A stretch of 64,000 nt of DNA from Bacteroidales bacterium (GTDB lineage: Bacteria > Bacteroidota > Bacteroidia > Bacteroidales > UBA932). The translations under genes were made by a program, and so were the position numbers. Shown here piece after piece: positions 9,133 to 17,206 of this stretch. Below the pieces are notes generated by a model that saw nothing but the letters and a program-made list of their open reading frames with translations, was not told the DNA's origin and searched no databases. Position 1 is the stretch's first letter, and each line of letters begins with the position of its first letter. Location: the NCBI GenBank assembly GCA_015060395.1, contig SUYP01000015.1, positions 1-64,000 on the forward strand, in the 5' to 3' direction.

Positions 9133-9776
9133 TAGTTTTGATCACCGGGACCTCGCAGGGAATAGGAAGAGCCATCGCTCAGCTGTTTCTGGCCGAGGGA
9201 CATAATGTCATCGGGATAGACCGTCAGGCCTCATCTATAGCGGATGAGGCATATACCCATATAGAGGCAGACATACGCCATTCTCTTCCCGATATTGGTG
9301 ATGTGGAGATCCTTATAAACAATGCCGGCACTCAGAATGAAGATGATATCGATGTCAATCTGAAGGCCTTGATAAGGGTTACGGAGAAATATGGTGTGCA
9401 GAAGAGCATAAAGGCTATTCTTAATATAGGGTCGGCGAGCGGGCACACAGGCTCGGAATTTCCTGAATATGCCGCCAGCAAGGGAGGTGTCATCGCCTAT
9501 ACGAAGAATGTTGCCTTGAGGGTCGCCGGATATGGGGCGGTCTGCAACAGCCTTGACCCCGGGGGAGTCCTCACTCCGTTGAATGACTGCGTCGTGAATG
9601 ATCCAGAACTGTGGAATCAGATTATGGAGCAGACCCCGCTGAAGAAATGGGCATCTCCTGAAGAAATCGCCCGATGGGCATATTTCCTTACCGTCACCAA
9701 TACTTTCTGTACCGGCCAGAGCATTGTCGTGGATGGAGGAGAATCCATAAATTCCAGATTTATATGGCCGGAATGA
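9129..9776 (+). CDS. Short-chain dehydrogenase/reductase (SDR)
   Basis: A 215-aa cytoplasmic NAD(P)-dependent oxidoreductase of the classical SDR family. Visible motifs: the nucleotide-binding TGTSQGIG (residues 7-14), NNAG near 60, the catalytic Ser in NIGSASG near 102 and YAASKGG (Tyr/Lys pair) near 114, then a DPGGVLTP loop. It is shorter than the usual 240-250 aa, mainly through compact loops between strands 3 and 5. Similar proteins are annotated as 3-oxoacyl-ACP reductases, but substrate cannot be read from the sequence. Its start overlaps the patatin remnant by 4 bases and it ends 29 bases before the next gene. Confidence 0.85.
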   Translation: MIVLITGTSQGIGRAIAQLFLAEGHNVIGIDRQASSIADEAYTHIEADIRHSLPDIGDVEILINNAGTQNEDDIDVNLKALIRVTEKYGVQKSIKAILNIGSASGHTGSEFPEYAASKGGVIAYTKNVALRVAGYGAVCNSLDPGGVLTPLNDCVVNDPELWNQIMEQTPLKKWASPEEIARWAYFLTVTNTFCTGQSIVVDGGESINSRFIWPE

Positions 9777-9805
9777 TTTGAAGTCTTATTGTTAATTTTA
9801 TGATT

Positions 9806-10456
9806 ATGAAGCGCTATCTGTTAGTTTTTGTTATGTTCCTGTCGTATCTAATTCTGCCTGCGCAGTCTCTTGACAGGATGCAATGGTTCAATGAACCGGA
9901 AAACTGGTCGGTCGAGAATAATGTCCTGACTATGGATGTGACCCCTCAGAGCGACTACTGGAGGATATCCCACTATGGGTTCACCGTTGATGATGCCCCG
10001 TTCCTCTATACCGTGCGTGGAGGCGAGTTCGAGGTTAAGGTGAAGATTTCCGGTGAGTACAAGGTCCGCTTCGACCAGGCCGGACTGATGCTCAGGATCG
10101 ACAAGGAGAACTACATCAAGACAGGAATCGAGTTCGTTGACGGAAAGTACAATCTCAGCACTGTCGTGACCCACAAGACCAGCGACTGGAGCGTGATAGA
10201 GCTCGAAAAGCCTGTGGAATATGTGTGGATCAAGGCTGTAAGAAGGCTTGATGCTGTCGAGATCTTCTACTCCTTCGACGATAAGGAATATACGATGATG
10301 CGCAACTGCTGGCTGCAGGACAATACTCCTGTAATGGTCGGAATGATGGCTGCCTGCCCTGACGGAAACGGCTTCAAGGCCGCTTTCGAAGGCTTCAGGA
10401 TCACCCATCTGTCGGATCAGCGCAGACTCGAATGGCTCAGGAACAATCAGGAATAA
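9806..10456 (+). CDS. DUF1349 / concanavalin-like secreted protein
   Basis: A 216-aa protein with a cleavable signal peptide (cut after LPAQS) and a beta-sandwich body matching the DUF1349 family (related to the yeast regulation-of-enolase protein and to LamG/concanavalin folds). Diagnostic stretches are MQWFNEPENWSVENNVL, the DQAGLMLRIDKENYIKTGIE core and a C-terminal GFRITHL. Proteins of this family are thought to bind carbohydrate, but no catalytic site is evident. The start at 9806 is preferred over 9800 because Lys-Arg then follows Met directly. It sits 17 bases before the PHP phosphoesterase, so the two probably share a transcript. Confidence 0.82.
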   Translation: MKRYLLVFVMFLSYLILPAQSLDRMQWFNEPENWSVENNVLTMDVTPQSDYWRISHYGFTVDDAPFLYTVRGGEFEVKVKISGEYKVRFDQAGLMLRIDKENYIKTGIEFVDGKYNLSTVVTHKTSDWSVIELEKPVEYVWIKAVRRLDAVEIFYSFDDKEYTMMRNCWLQDNTPVMVGMMAACPDGNGFKAAFEGFRITHLSDQRRLEWLRNNQE

Positions 10457-10473
10457 TTTAATTTGATCTCAAT

Positions 10474-11526
10474 ATGAAAAGGCTGATTTCCCTCCTCCTT
10501 CTTGCGGCTCCTCTGGCGGCCGCTGCACAGATGTCGAACGACGATGTGCATAAATATGACCATTGCAACCAGTCTCAGTACCGTACCGAGATAAATATCC
10601 CCGGTTTCGACGGTTATCAGACACTTAAATGCGATTTCCATATCCATACTGTCTTTTCGGACGGTTCGGTATGGCCTTCGGTCAGGGTTCAGGAAGCCTG
10701 GCAGGAAGGTCTTGATGCCATAGCCATCACCGACCATCTTGAATATCGTCCTCATAAGGACATTGTAAAGTCTGACCACAACGAGTCATATAATATAGCT
10801 AAGAAAGAAGGAGACAAGCTCGGATTTCTGGTGATAAAAGGTACGGAAATCACCCGCAGCAAGCCTCTGGGCCATCTGAATGCCCTTTTCATCAGCGATG
10901 CAAATGCTATGGATGTAGAGGATCCGCTTCAGGCGATCGACATCGCAGATGCTCAGGGAGCATATATAATCTGGAACCATCCCGGCTGGCCGGACAATAA
11001 ATCGACCTTCTATCCGGTTCACGGCGATCTGATCAAGGCAGGAAAGATTGATGCTTACGAAGCATATAACTATATGGAATCATATCCGCTTACCTTCGAC
11101 TGGTATGCAGAGTACGGCATTGCGCCTATGGCTAATACCGACATACACGGCACCATCGCGATGGACTATGACTGCGGTGACGGCTGGATGCGTCCTATGA
11201 CCCTTGTATTTGCGGCTGACCGTACGGAGGCAGCGCTGAAGGATGCCCTTGAGGCTAAGCGCACTCTGGCCTTTTTCCAGGGCAATCTCGTCGGAGATAA
11301 GGAATATCTTTCAAAGCTTGTCGGTGCATCTCTCAAGACCCGCGCTGTCGGTGACAGACTTGAGGTGACCAATGTTTCAGATATAACATATAAAATGACC
11401 CAGGGAGATGTTCTTTATATATTTCCGGCAGGAAAGACTGTGATCATCACGAAGCCGGAAGGCGAACTGACCGTCCGGAACTGCCTCTGGGGCAACGGTA
11501 AATATCTCACATATATGTTCCTGTAA
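10474..11526 (+). CDS. Secreted PHP-domain phosphoesterase (Sb-PDE-like)
   Basis: A 350-aa metal-dependent phosphoesterase of the PHP superfamily with an N-terminal signal peptide (residues 1-19, ending AAAAQ), so it acts in the periplasm. Metal-ligand motifs are all present: DFHIHTVFSDG (about 52-62), ITDHLEYR, the Glu in KGTEITR, WNHPGWP, and NTDIHG. This set matches the trinuclear PHP site. The C-terminal roughly 70 residues form a small beta domain. The family includes periplasmic phosphodiesterases known from sphingomonads and common in Bacteroidota; the natural substrate is unknown. It follows the DUF1349 gene by 17 bases and is closed by the hairpin at 11553. Confidence 0.87.
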   Translation: MKRLISLLLLAAPLAAAAQMSNDDVHKYDHCNQSQYRTEINIPGFDGYQTLKCDFHIHTVFSDGSVWPSVRVQEAWQEGLDAIAITDHLEYRPHKDIVKSDHNESYNIAKKEGDKLGFLVIKGTEITRSKPLGHLNALFISDANAMDVEDPLQAIDIADAQGAYIIWNHPGWPDNKSTFYPVHGDLIKAGKIDAYEAYNYMESYPLTFDWYAEYGIAPMANTDIHGTIAMDYDCGDGWMRPMTLVFAADRTEAALKDALEAKRTLAFFQGNLVGDKEYLSKLVGASLKTRAVGDRLEVTNVSDITYKMTQGDVLYIFPAGKTVIITKPEGELTVRNCLWGNGKYLTYMFL

Positions 11527-11552
11527 CCGTCTGATATCCAACGATATATCAA

Positions 11553-11584
11553 TTATGCCTGCTGCACAAATGCAGCAGGCATAA
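11553..11584. terminator. Perfect 14-bp hairpin, probable bidirectional terminator
   Basis: Arms TTATGCCTGCTGCA (11553-11566) and TGCAGCAGGCATAA (11571-11584) with a four-base CAAA loop. It lies between the ends of convergent genes (PHP phosphoesterase and ybaK). A near-copy sits at 12197-12226. Confidence 0.75.
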
Positions 11585-11622
11585 TTTGTAATTCATTGAT
11601 ATACAGTCGGATAAGTGATATC

Positions 11623-12114
11623 TCAAATGTCGAAAGAGGCTACATCGGCGACGGTACCTCCTACGAAGGCGATAAGGTCGGATGGAGATATTTCCAGCTG
11701 AAGTCCACGGACTCCGGCGCTGACATATATGGTCTCGAAATCCAGAGATGTGGAATGGAAGAAAGTGGGGAAGCGCTTCTTCATTCCGACGGGGGAGCAG
11801 CCTCCGCGGATATATCCGGTCACAGCGAGCAGATCCTTCATCGCTATCATCTCCACCTTCTTGTTGCCGGATGCCTTGGCCAGAGTTTTCAGATTGACCT
11901 CGGCATCTCCCGGGACGACGCAGACTATATGCCCGGTCTTGTCTCCGTGCAGCACCAAGGTCTTGAACACCCTGGCTATATCTTGCCCAAGACTATCTGC
12001 AACGTGCTGTGCCGCCAGATCGTTCTCGTCGAACTCGTAAGGAATGAGTTTATATGCAATGCCCGCCTTGTCCAGCAGTCGGGCCGCGTTCGTCTTTTCT
12101 ATCTTCTTTGCCAT
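11623..12114 (-). CDS. ybaK: Cys-tRNA(Pro)/Cys-tRNA deacylase YbaK
   Basis: A 163-aa trans-editing factor that hydrolyses mischarged Cys-tRNA(Pro). The start at 12114 (MAKKIEKTNAARLLDK) is chosen over a longer reading frame because the family begins there and the -7 box at 12123 would otherwise be inside the gene. Family signatures: the conserved Lys in RVFKTLVLHG, the VVPGDAEVNLKTLAK stretch, and the GGCSPVG loop of the INS/YbaK active site near residue 105. Length is normal. A diverged copy of its first 70 or so codons, including the promoter, occurs fused to rmuC at 21387-21971. It is flanked by two near-identical hairpins and converges on the PHP gene. Confidence 0.93.
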   Translation of the reverse strand: MAKKIEKTNAARLLDKAGIAYKLIPYEFDENDLAAQHVADSLGQDIARVFKTLVLHGDKTGHIVCVVPGDAEVNLKTLAKASGNKKVEMIAMKDLLAVTGYIRGGCSPVGMKKRFPTFFHSTSLDFETIYVSAGVRGLQLEISPSDLIAFVGGTVADVASFDI

Positions 12115-12122
12115 ATCGGCTG

Positions 12123-12130
12123 CAAAGATA
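12123..12130 (-). promoter_or_regulatory. -7 box for ybaK
   Basis: The minus strand reads TATCTTTG followed by GCAGCCG and the ATG, giving a nearly leaderless transcript. The same arrangement is duplicated at 21980-21987. Confidence 0.55.
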
Positions 12131-12196
12131 GATAGAAATTCCTTAACATAAAACCTGCTGGCGCGTAAGTGGTTGACTGCTAGCGTCTTATTGGAA

Positions 12197-12226
12197 ATGC
12201 CTGCTGCACAAATACAGCAGGCATTC
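12197..12226. terminator. Hairpin, near-copy of the one at 11553
   Basis: Arms ATGCCTGCTG and CAGCAGGCAT around CACAAATA. It lies about 40 bases beyond the stop of the cytolysin-like gene and so probably terminates the minus-strand TonB/DUF4249 operon before the ybaK promoter. Confidence 0.6.
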
Positions 12227-12265
12227 TTGGCAAGTTGTTGATAGTCAGATGATTGTGTGTCAGGC

Positions 12266-13450
12266 TTATCTGATGTCCTGGATATGGAGGGCATTATCTC
12301 CCATTCCGAAGTCTGTCAGGGAGAAGTAAAGCGGATGGACAGGCTGATTGTCCATATCGTTGAGGAAGGTAGCCAAAAGTTCGCGGCCTCCGGAGGTGCA
12401 TTGGAATTCGCCGTCCTCGTCCAGAGTAATGAGATGGAAATCAATATCTTCTACCCATAGCTCCTTGTCAGGGTCATTGCGATGAAGAGCACTTTCGATC
12501 GATGATCCCAGATACGAAGGGTTGCAGTCGGCTTCTGCCAGAAGGAACATAAGTCTGCCGTAACTGATATGACTGATGGCGGCTGTGCCTTCTTCCATCT
12601 CTTTTGTGAACTCATCTGTCAGGTCCGTATGTTCCAGCTCTTCCTTGTAGTCGTAGGCGATGTTATATGTTATCACTCCGGCAAATTTCTCCATCTTCTG
12701 GCCTTTTCCAGTCAGCTGTGCGAAATCGCATCCGAAATGAGCCATACCTACCTTGCGCAGATCCTCGGTGCTGTAATAGCCTATCTTTGACTGTGATGGA
12801 GGAATATAGCTGAGTTCTTCCTTATTCACCGTGCAAGGGACTTTGCCTGATTCGAATACTATCTCTTCAAGACTTTCCGCTTCATTCCTCACAATCCGTC
12901 CGATCTCCAGTTTCTCTCTTACTGCCGGAACGGGATAGATATTCAGGAACCAGCCCTCGGATGAGCCTTCTTCCACCACGGAATCCCTTACCATAGACGG
13001 CGGCAGGTTTGTCAGACGGAAGGTGTTGAGCCGGTCGTGCTGCCTGAAGATCTCTTCACAATATCCGTCAGTGAATTCATAGACTTTGTACAGCCCTTTG
13101 CTGTCGTTCAGATCCACAGGCCTCTCGATCTCGTAAGGGAAAACACTGTCGAAGCATACTCTCCTGCCGTCTTCAAAGGTCAGGGTCATAATTCCGGTAG
13201 TGAGAGTAAAATTAAAGTGCTGTCCCTCCTTGGTCTTTTTCCACAGACCGTTCTCCGGCTCCAGATAAATTGTGTCCTGAGGACTGACAATCTCGCTGTT
13301 GCTTACGTTTATGTGTATCTCGTGCGAACTTCTGTTGACCATCACGATCTGGCTGAACCTGATGTCCGCATCGTCTATTCCCCCGATGTAGCCCTTGCAG
13401 CCGGCAGCCATCAGCAGAAATGCAAATGAAATATATTTTAGGATTTTCAT
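12266..13450 (-). CDS. Lipoprotein resembling cholesterol-dependent cytolysins (CDC-like), without domain 4
   Basis: A 394-aa lipoprotein (start at 13450 gives MKILKYISF... with lipobox MAAGC, Cys18). From about residue 225 it follows the thiol-activated cytolysin pattern: VGMAHFGCDFAQLTG then GVITYNIAYDY (family: GIDFNAVA then a Tyr-Tyr strand), then ISHISYGRLMFLLAEAD near 292-308 (family: ISSVAYGRxxYLKLET), SIESALH (AAFxAAL), and HPLYFSLTDFGMGDNALHI at the end (PIxYTxxFLKDNxxAxI). It stops there, so the Ig-like domain 4 with the undecapeptide is absent. CDC-like proteins lacking cholesterol binding are known in Bacteroidota. It is third in an operon behind a TonB receptor and DUF4249 gene. 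The match is from memory of family motifs, not a search. Confidence 0.65.
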   Translation of the reverse strand: MKILKYISFAFLLMAAGCKGYIGGIDDADIRFSQIVMVNRSSHEIHINVSNSEIVSPQDTIYLEPENGLWKKTKEGQHFNFTLTTGIMTLTFEDGRRVCFDSVFPYEIERPVDLNDSKGLYKVYEFTDGYCEEIFRQHDRLNTFRLTNLPPSMVRDSVVEEGSSEGWFLNIYPVPAVREKLEIGRIVRNEAESLEEIVFESGKVPCTVNKEELSYIPPSQSKIGYYSTEDLRKVGMAHFGCDFAQLTGKGQKMEKFAGVITYNIAYDYKEELEHTDLTDEFTKEMEEGTAAISHISYGRLMFLLAEADCNPSYLGSSIESALHRNDPDKELWVEDIDFHLITLDEDGEFQCTSGGRELLATFLNDMDNQPVHPLYFSLTDFGMGDNALHIQDIR

Positions 13451-13482
13451 AAATATCTTGTAATACATATATAGATTCTTCA

Positions 13483-13541
13483 CTTCGTTCAGAATGACAA
13501 TGCTTCGTTCAGAATGGCAATAATTCGTTCAGAATGACAGG
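13483..13541. repeat. Three tandem copies of a CTTCGTTCAGAATGACAA-type repeat
   Basis: Units of about 20 bases begin at 13483, 13503 and 13523 with small differences. Read on the minus strand each gives the dispersed motif TCATTCTGAACGAA, similar to the TCATTCTGAGCGAAG repeat found in many bacterial genomes. It lies between the DUF4249 stop and the start of the CDC-like gene. Confidence 0.75.
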
Positions 13542-13548
13542 AGGAGGT

Positions 13549-14427
13549 TTATTCGATCATCCAGTCCGATATGGTCTTGGAATATGCGCAGAACCATCCT
13601 GCTCCGTTGTCAATATTGGAATATGTGAATGAAGGAGATGAGAGGCCTAATCCGGCGAAAGGGTTGGAATCGGCATCATATTCTGCATTGAGCTTCCTGT
13701 ACATTTCCTCGGAGAGCTTATAGAGGTGCAGACGGTATTTTCTTACACCTTTAGAAATCGTGTTGTCGCGGAACTTGATTTCATATTTCCCGTCAGCCTC
13801 GTCATCCCATACGAAAATGTGCTTATCATTGATGTATGTCACTACCGGCGAATAGGCATTGTTGTCGATGCTGATCTCGGCATAGCCCTCTATAGGGAAT
13901 GCGAATCCTTCATATACAAATCCGTTTTCGCCCTCTATCCTGTATTCGACATTTGCACCGTAATATCCCTCGCTCTCCTTTTCATACCGGAGCGTGATGC
14001 TTCTGTTTCCGTCCTCATCAAGTCCGTATGTCTGAGTGAATTCGGGAAAGCTTCCCGGTACGGTTGTGCGTGCCGTCACGGTTTCCAGGCCTTCCGCTCC
14101 GACGGTGAGTTCGAGGACATCACCGGCCTTGAATGCCGGAGAATTCAGCATCAGTCCGTCATTCGGGACTTCCGTAGAGGATATATCGACTTCCTCGCCA
14201 TTGCATCTCAATGAATATGAGGGAGATACGAGGGTCATATCTGCATTGCCGGTAGCATAGACAGGCACAGTCTTGTAAACTTCGATCCCCGCCTCTTCTC
14301 CAGAGCATATATATGACATAACGCAGATGCGCGGTTCAAGGCCGGAGTCGTTTATATCGAATGAATACCGGCAGCCGGACAGAAGCGGCAGAGTCAGAAG
14401 AAGGATGCTTTTAAATATATGTTTCAT
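13549..14427 (-). CDS. DUF4249 family lipoprotein
   Basis: A 292-aa lipoprotein with signal peptide and lipobox LLSGC (Cys19). The beta-rich body has the DUF4249 elements seen in the paralogues: a central TTVPGSFPEF segment, a YRLHLYKLSEEMYRKLNAEY helix and the C-terminal PSFTYSNIDNGAGWF signature. It follows its TonB receptor by only 3 bases, so they are co-transcribed and almost certainly act together at the outer membrane. Its function as a receptor accessory is inferred from this invariant pairing. A repeat array at 13483 separates it from the cytolysin-like gene. Confidence 0.85.
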   Translation of the reverse strand: MKHIFKSILLLTLPLLSGCRYSFDINDSGLEPRICVMSYICSGEEAGIEVYKTVPVYATGNADMTLVSPSYSLRCNGEEVDISSTEVPNDGLMLNSPAFKAGDVLELTVGAEGLETVTARTTVPGSFPEFTQTYGLDEDGNRSITLRYEKESEGYYGANVEYRIEGENGFVYEGFAFPIEGYAEISIDNNAYSPVVTYINDKHIFVWDDEADGKYEIKFRDNTISKGVRKYRLHLYKLSEEMYRKLNAEYDADSNPFAGLGLSSPSFTYSNIDNGAGWFCAYSKTISDWMIE

Positions 14428-14430
14428 ACT

Positions 14431-16869
14431 CTAAAATCTTAATGTGTAGCTGAAGGAAGGAAGCAGCGGCACAAGGCCGAAAGACTCTCCGACGAACTTA
14501 TATCCCATTATGTTCTCTTTTGTGAAATCATAGCTCTGGTCTATGTAGGCTATGAATGTGTTGGGATAGCAGTAGGCATTGTAGAGACTCAGGTTCCAGA
14601 TGCTTTCGTTGCCTCGCCTTGTGGTCTTGCGGAAATTCATTCCTACATCCAGTCTGTGATATGCAGGCAGCTTGAGGTTGTTCGGCTTTTCGTAGAATGT
14701 CTGAGGACTGTCTCCTATATGTTCCGGAGCGAGAGTCTGTGAGGCGGCTGTTATCCATCCTCCGCTGTGGAAGTTCCAGCTCGCATACATCTCGAATCTT
14801 TTGCCGAACTTCCTTGTACCGGTGAGGGTCAGCTTATGTCTGTTGTCATTGCGGTCGTTATACCACTTTGGATGGAAATCCTCGAAAAGCCTCTGGCTCC
14901 ACGATAAGGTGTAATATGCAGTAAGGGATGTGTTTTCATCTGACCAGGAAAGTTCTGTTTCCATTCCCCACGAGCGTCCTTTGCCTATGACCACAGCCTT
15001 TTCCCAAAGGTGGATAGGAGGATAGATGCCCCATTTCCCCTTGAATTCCAGCAGGTTGGACATAGTCTTGTAATATCCTTCGACATTCAGCCGGATGCTG
15101 TGCGGCAGATTGAAATATGCTCCGGCCGATATCTGCCTTGAACGGCTGGGGGCAATCCTGTCTGTCGAGGGCATCCAGAAATTGGTCGGCAGTGCAAGAT
15201 AGTTTGTGGATATCTGATGGTCGTTCTGCACCATTTCCGAATATGATGCTCTGATGCTGGTGTAGTCCCCGAGATCAAGACGGAGGGCGGCACGCGGCTG
15301 CAGGCTGTGATATGCCTTGCCTTCTGTTATTATGGCAGAATATCTCAGACCAAGATTTGCGGTAAGATTCTGTCCTATCGCGATCTCATCTTCTATATAT
15401 GCAGCAGGTTCTAAAGATTTTTTGAAATCATCTTCATAGAATCTGTCGTTCTTCAGAGTGTCCCCTTGGTTGACAGCTATGTTTTCTCCCAGATATTCCG
15501 GAGAATACAGATGAAGCTGAAGCGATGTTCCGTATCGGAAGTGATGCCTGTCCGATGGTCTCCAGCTGAAATCTGCCTTAAGGCCGATGTCTGATGTCCG
15601 TGAACGGTTCACACCGTTCTTATAGGTGCTGTTCCTGATGTCCTCCATCGCATCTTGTCTGATGAATTCGTTAAAGGAAAAGCGTGACGCATAACGGCTG
15701 AAATAAGCTTTTGCTTCCAGTTCGTGATTGTCCGCAAACTTATAGTCCCAGTCAAGGGAAGTGATAAAATTTCCCCATTCGAGTCCAATCCCGGCTTCAT
15801 TGTAATACTCCTGCACAGTCTCCAGTACATTCTCTTTCTCGGTATATTTTTCTCCTGAAATGAACTTTGCTGCATCGCGCCCTCCATAAAGATTGAGCGA
15901 CAGCCTGTTGTCATCTGCAAACTTATGCGTGATACCTGCGTTGAGGTCCCAGAATGCATACTTTATTCTGTAATCCCTGTCCTGATTCCTGCTGATGAAC
16001 AGGCAGACAGGTTCGGTAAAGACATCGATCCAGGAACGTCTGAGGCCTATGTTGAAAGAAGTCTTGCCTTTTACTATGGGGCCTTCAAACTGAAGCCTGC
16101 CGTCAAGCAGGCCTATGGAAAACAATCCGTGATATTCGTTGAAATCTCCCTCCCTTGTCCTTACGTCCACAACGGAAGAAAGCCTTCCTCCATATCGTGC
16201 AGGAAAGCCGCTCTTGTAAAAATCCACGGACTCTGTCACGTCGGTGTTGAAGGAAGAAAACAATCCCAGCAGATGACTGACCTGATATAGGGGTACTCCG
16301 TCCAGAAGATACAGGTTGTCGGATCCGTCTCCGCCCCTTACATACATCCCCGAGAGAAGCTCTGTTCCGCTGGCCACTCCAGGGAGCTGCTGGATGGTCT
16401 TGATTATATCAGGCGAACTCATTACGGCAAAGCCGGGATTGAAGGTCTTTCTGTCTATCTTTTTGAATCCGGTCTGTGTCGTGTTCAAGTCCTTGGCTAT
16501 CAGCGCGGTAATGATGGATTCGCTCAGAGTGTCCCGTTGTTCTTCAATGAGAATTGTATAATCCTTAGGCTTTTTCTTTGAATCAGCTTTGGTCAGAACG
16601 ACGTATTTCCGGTTGATTTCATAATTGATGCCGGTGTCTTTGAATAGGGCTTCCAGACAGGCTTCGAGTGATTTCCCGGTCATCGGCTGACCTTTATAGG
16701 GGATATCAAGGTCGAGCGATGAATCATAAATGAAATTTACATCGAAAAGTTCGTGGATGACCTTCATCTGTTCCCTCAGAGTCGGGAGCTTGTCCGTCGC
16801 GGCCGAAACTCCCGACATCAAAGGGAGAAATAATATCAAGGTCAGTGCAGTTTTCAGCAATGGTTTCAT
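14431..16869 (-). CDS. TonB-dependent receptor with N-terminal STN signalling domain
   Basis: An 812-aa outer-membrane receptor. The ATG at 16869 is used because a signal peptide follows at once (MKPLLKTALTLILFLPLMSG). About 30-95 is a secretin/TonB N-terminal (STN) domain, FIYDSSLDLDIPYKGQPM, as used by FecA-type receptors to contact a FecR anti-sigma. A linker YTILIEEQRDTLSESII leads to the plug (about 135-250, YVRGGDGSDNLYLLDGVP) and barrel ending SYTLRF. Its STN domain is very like those of the receptors at 35432 and 39495, yet no ECF/FecR pair is adjacent, so it may report to the FecR at 34600. First gene of the operon 16869 to 12266. Confidence 0.92.
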   Translation of the reverse strand: MKPLLKTALTLILFLPLMSGVSAATDKLPTLREQMKVIHELFDVNFIYDSSLDLDIPYKGQPMTGKSLEACLEALFKDTGINYEINRKYVVLTKADSKKKPKDYTILIEEQRDTLSESIITALIAKDLNTTQTGFKKIDRKTFNPGFAVMSSPDIIKTIQQLPGVASGTELLSGMYVRGGDGSDNLYLLDGVPLYQVSHLLGLFSSFNTDVTESVDFYKSGFPARYGGRLSSVVDVRTREGDFNEYHGLFSIGLLDGRLQFEGPIVKGKTSFNIGLRRSWIDVFTEPVCLFISRNQDRDYRIKYAFWDLNAGITHKFADDNRLSLNLYGGRDAAKFISGEKYTEKENVLETVQEYYNEAGIGLEWGNFITSLDWDYKFADNHELEAKAYFSRYASRFSFNEFIRQDAMEDIRNSTYKNGVNRSRTSDIGLKADFSWRPSDRHHFRYGTSLQLHLYSPEYLGENIAVNQGDTLKNDRFYEDDFKKSLEPAAYIEDEIAIGQNLTANLGLRYSAIITEGKAYHSLQPRAALRLDLGDYTSIRASYSEMVQNDHQISTNYLALPTNFWMPSTDRIAPSRSRQISAGAYFNLPHSIRLNVEGYYKTMSNLLEFKGKWGIYPPIHLWEKAVVIGKGRSWGMETELSWSDENTSLTAYYTLSWSQRLFEDFHPKWYNDRNDNRHKLTLTGTRKFGKRFEMYASWNFHSGGWITAASQTLAPEHIGDSPQTFYEKPNNLKLPAYHRLDVGMNFRKTTRRGNESIWNLSLYNAYCYPNTFIAYIDQSYDFTKENIMGYKFVGESFGLVPLLPSFSYTLRF

Positions 16870-16932
16870 AAAGTCCGTTTTATGGTTTTGCCTATAAGAC
16901 GCGGCAATATCAAAATAATACCATACCGGGAA

Positions 16933-16940
16933 CAAAATTA
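16933..16940 (-). promoter_or_regulatory. Possible -7 box for the TonB/DUF4249/CDC-like operon
   Basis: The minus strand reads TAATTTTG about 64 bases before the receptor start. It matches TAnnTTTG but no clear -33 element was checked. Confidence 0.4.
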
Positions 16941-17016
16941 ATCGAATATATGGAAAACCGATTGCATAGATAGAAATAAACTGATGCCGGAATTTTACGG
17001 GTGTGGCCGTGAATGA

Positions 17017-17024
17017 TACCTTTG
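17017..17024 (+). promoter_or_regulatory. -7 box for the 51-aa membrane protein gene
   Basis: TACCTTTG followed by CGCC and a GTTTTTAAAA stretch. The promoter of the transporter at 18266 has almost the same sequence. Confidence 0.6.
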
Positions 17025-17050
17025 CGCCCGGTTTTTAAAAAGGATATTTT

Positions 17051-17206
17051 ATGACAAATTGGTTAATCATCGGTGGCATTCTGTTTATGGTTTTTGCAGC
17101 CAAATGCACCAAGGAACTGATAGACGTGCGTGCAATGGGAAAAATGGTGCCACAGGAAAGAAAGGCAGTGTTGGAGAGGAGAAACTTCTACGATAATCAC
17201 GCTTAA
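17051..17206 (+). CDS. Small membrane protein (51 aa)
   Basis: An ORF of 51 codons: MTNWLIIGGILFMVFAAKC then a charged tail containing KELIDVRAMGKMVPQERKAV and ending YDNHA. One hydrophobic segment (residues 3-17) predicts an inner-membrane single-pass protein with a cytoplasmic basic tail. Support for its being real: a good -7 box 27 bases upstream, a plausible membrane protein composition, and an end that overlaps the stop of lysR by exactly four bases (TTAA at 17203-17206). No family recognised. Function unknown; association with the LysR/transporter pair is suggested only by position and the shared promoter sequence. Confidence 0.6.
   Translation: MTNWLIIGGILFMVFAAKCTKELIDVRAMGKMVPQERKAVLERRNFYDNHA

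Noticed and set aside
11596..12135. Plus-strand frames overlapping ybaK
   Set aside because: Antisense to a recognised gene; no start context or family match.
13483..13541. Possible CRISPR array
   Set aside because: Only three degenerate 20-base units with no spacers and no cas genes.
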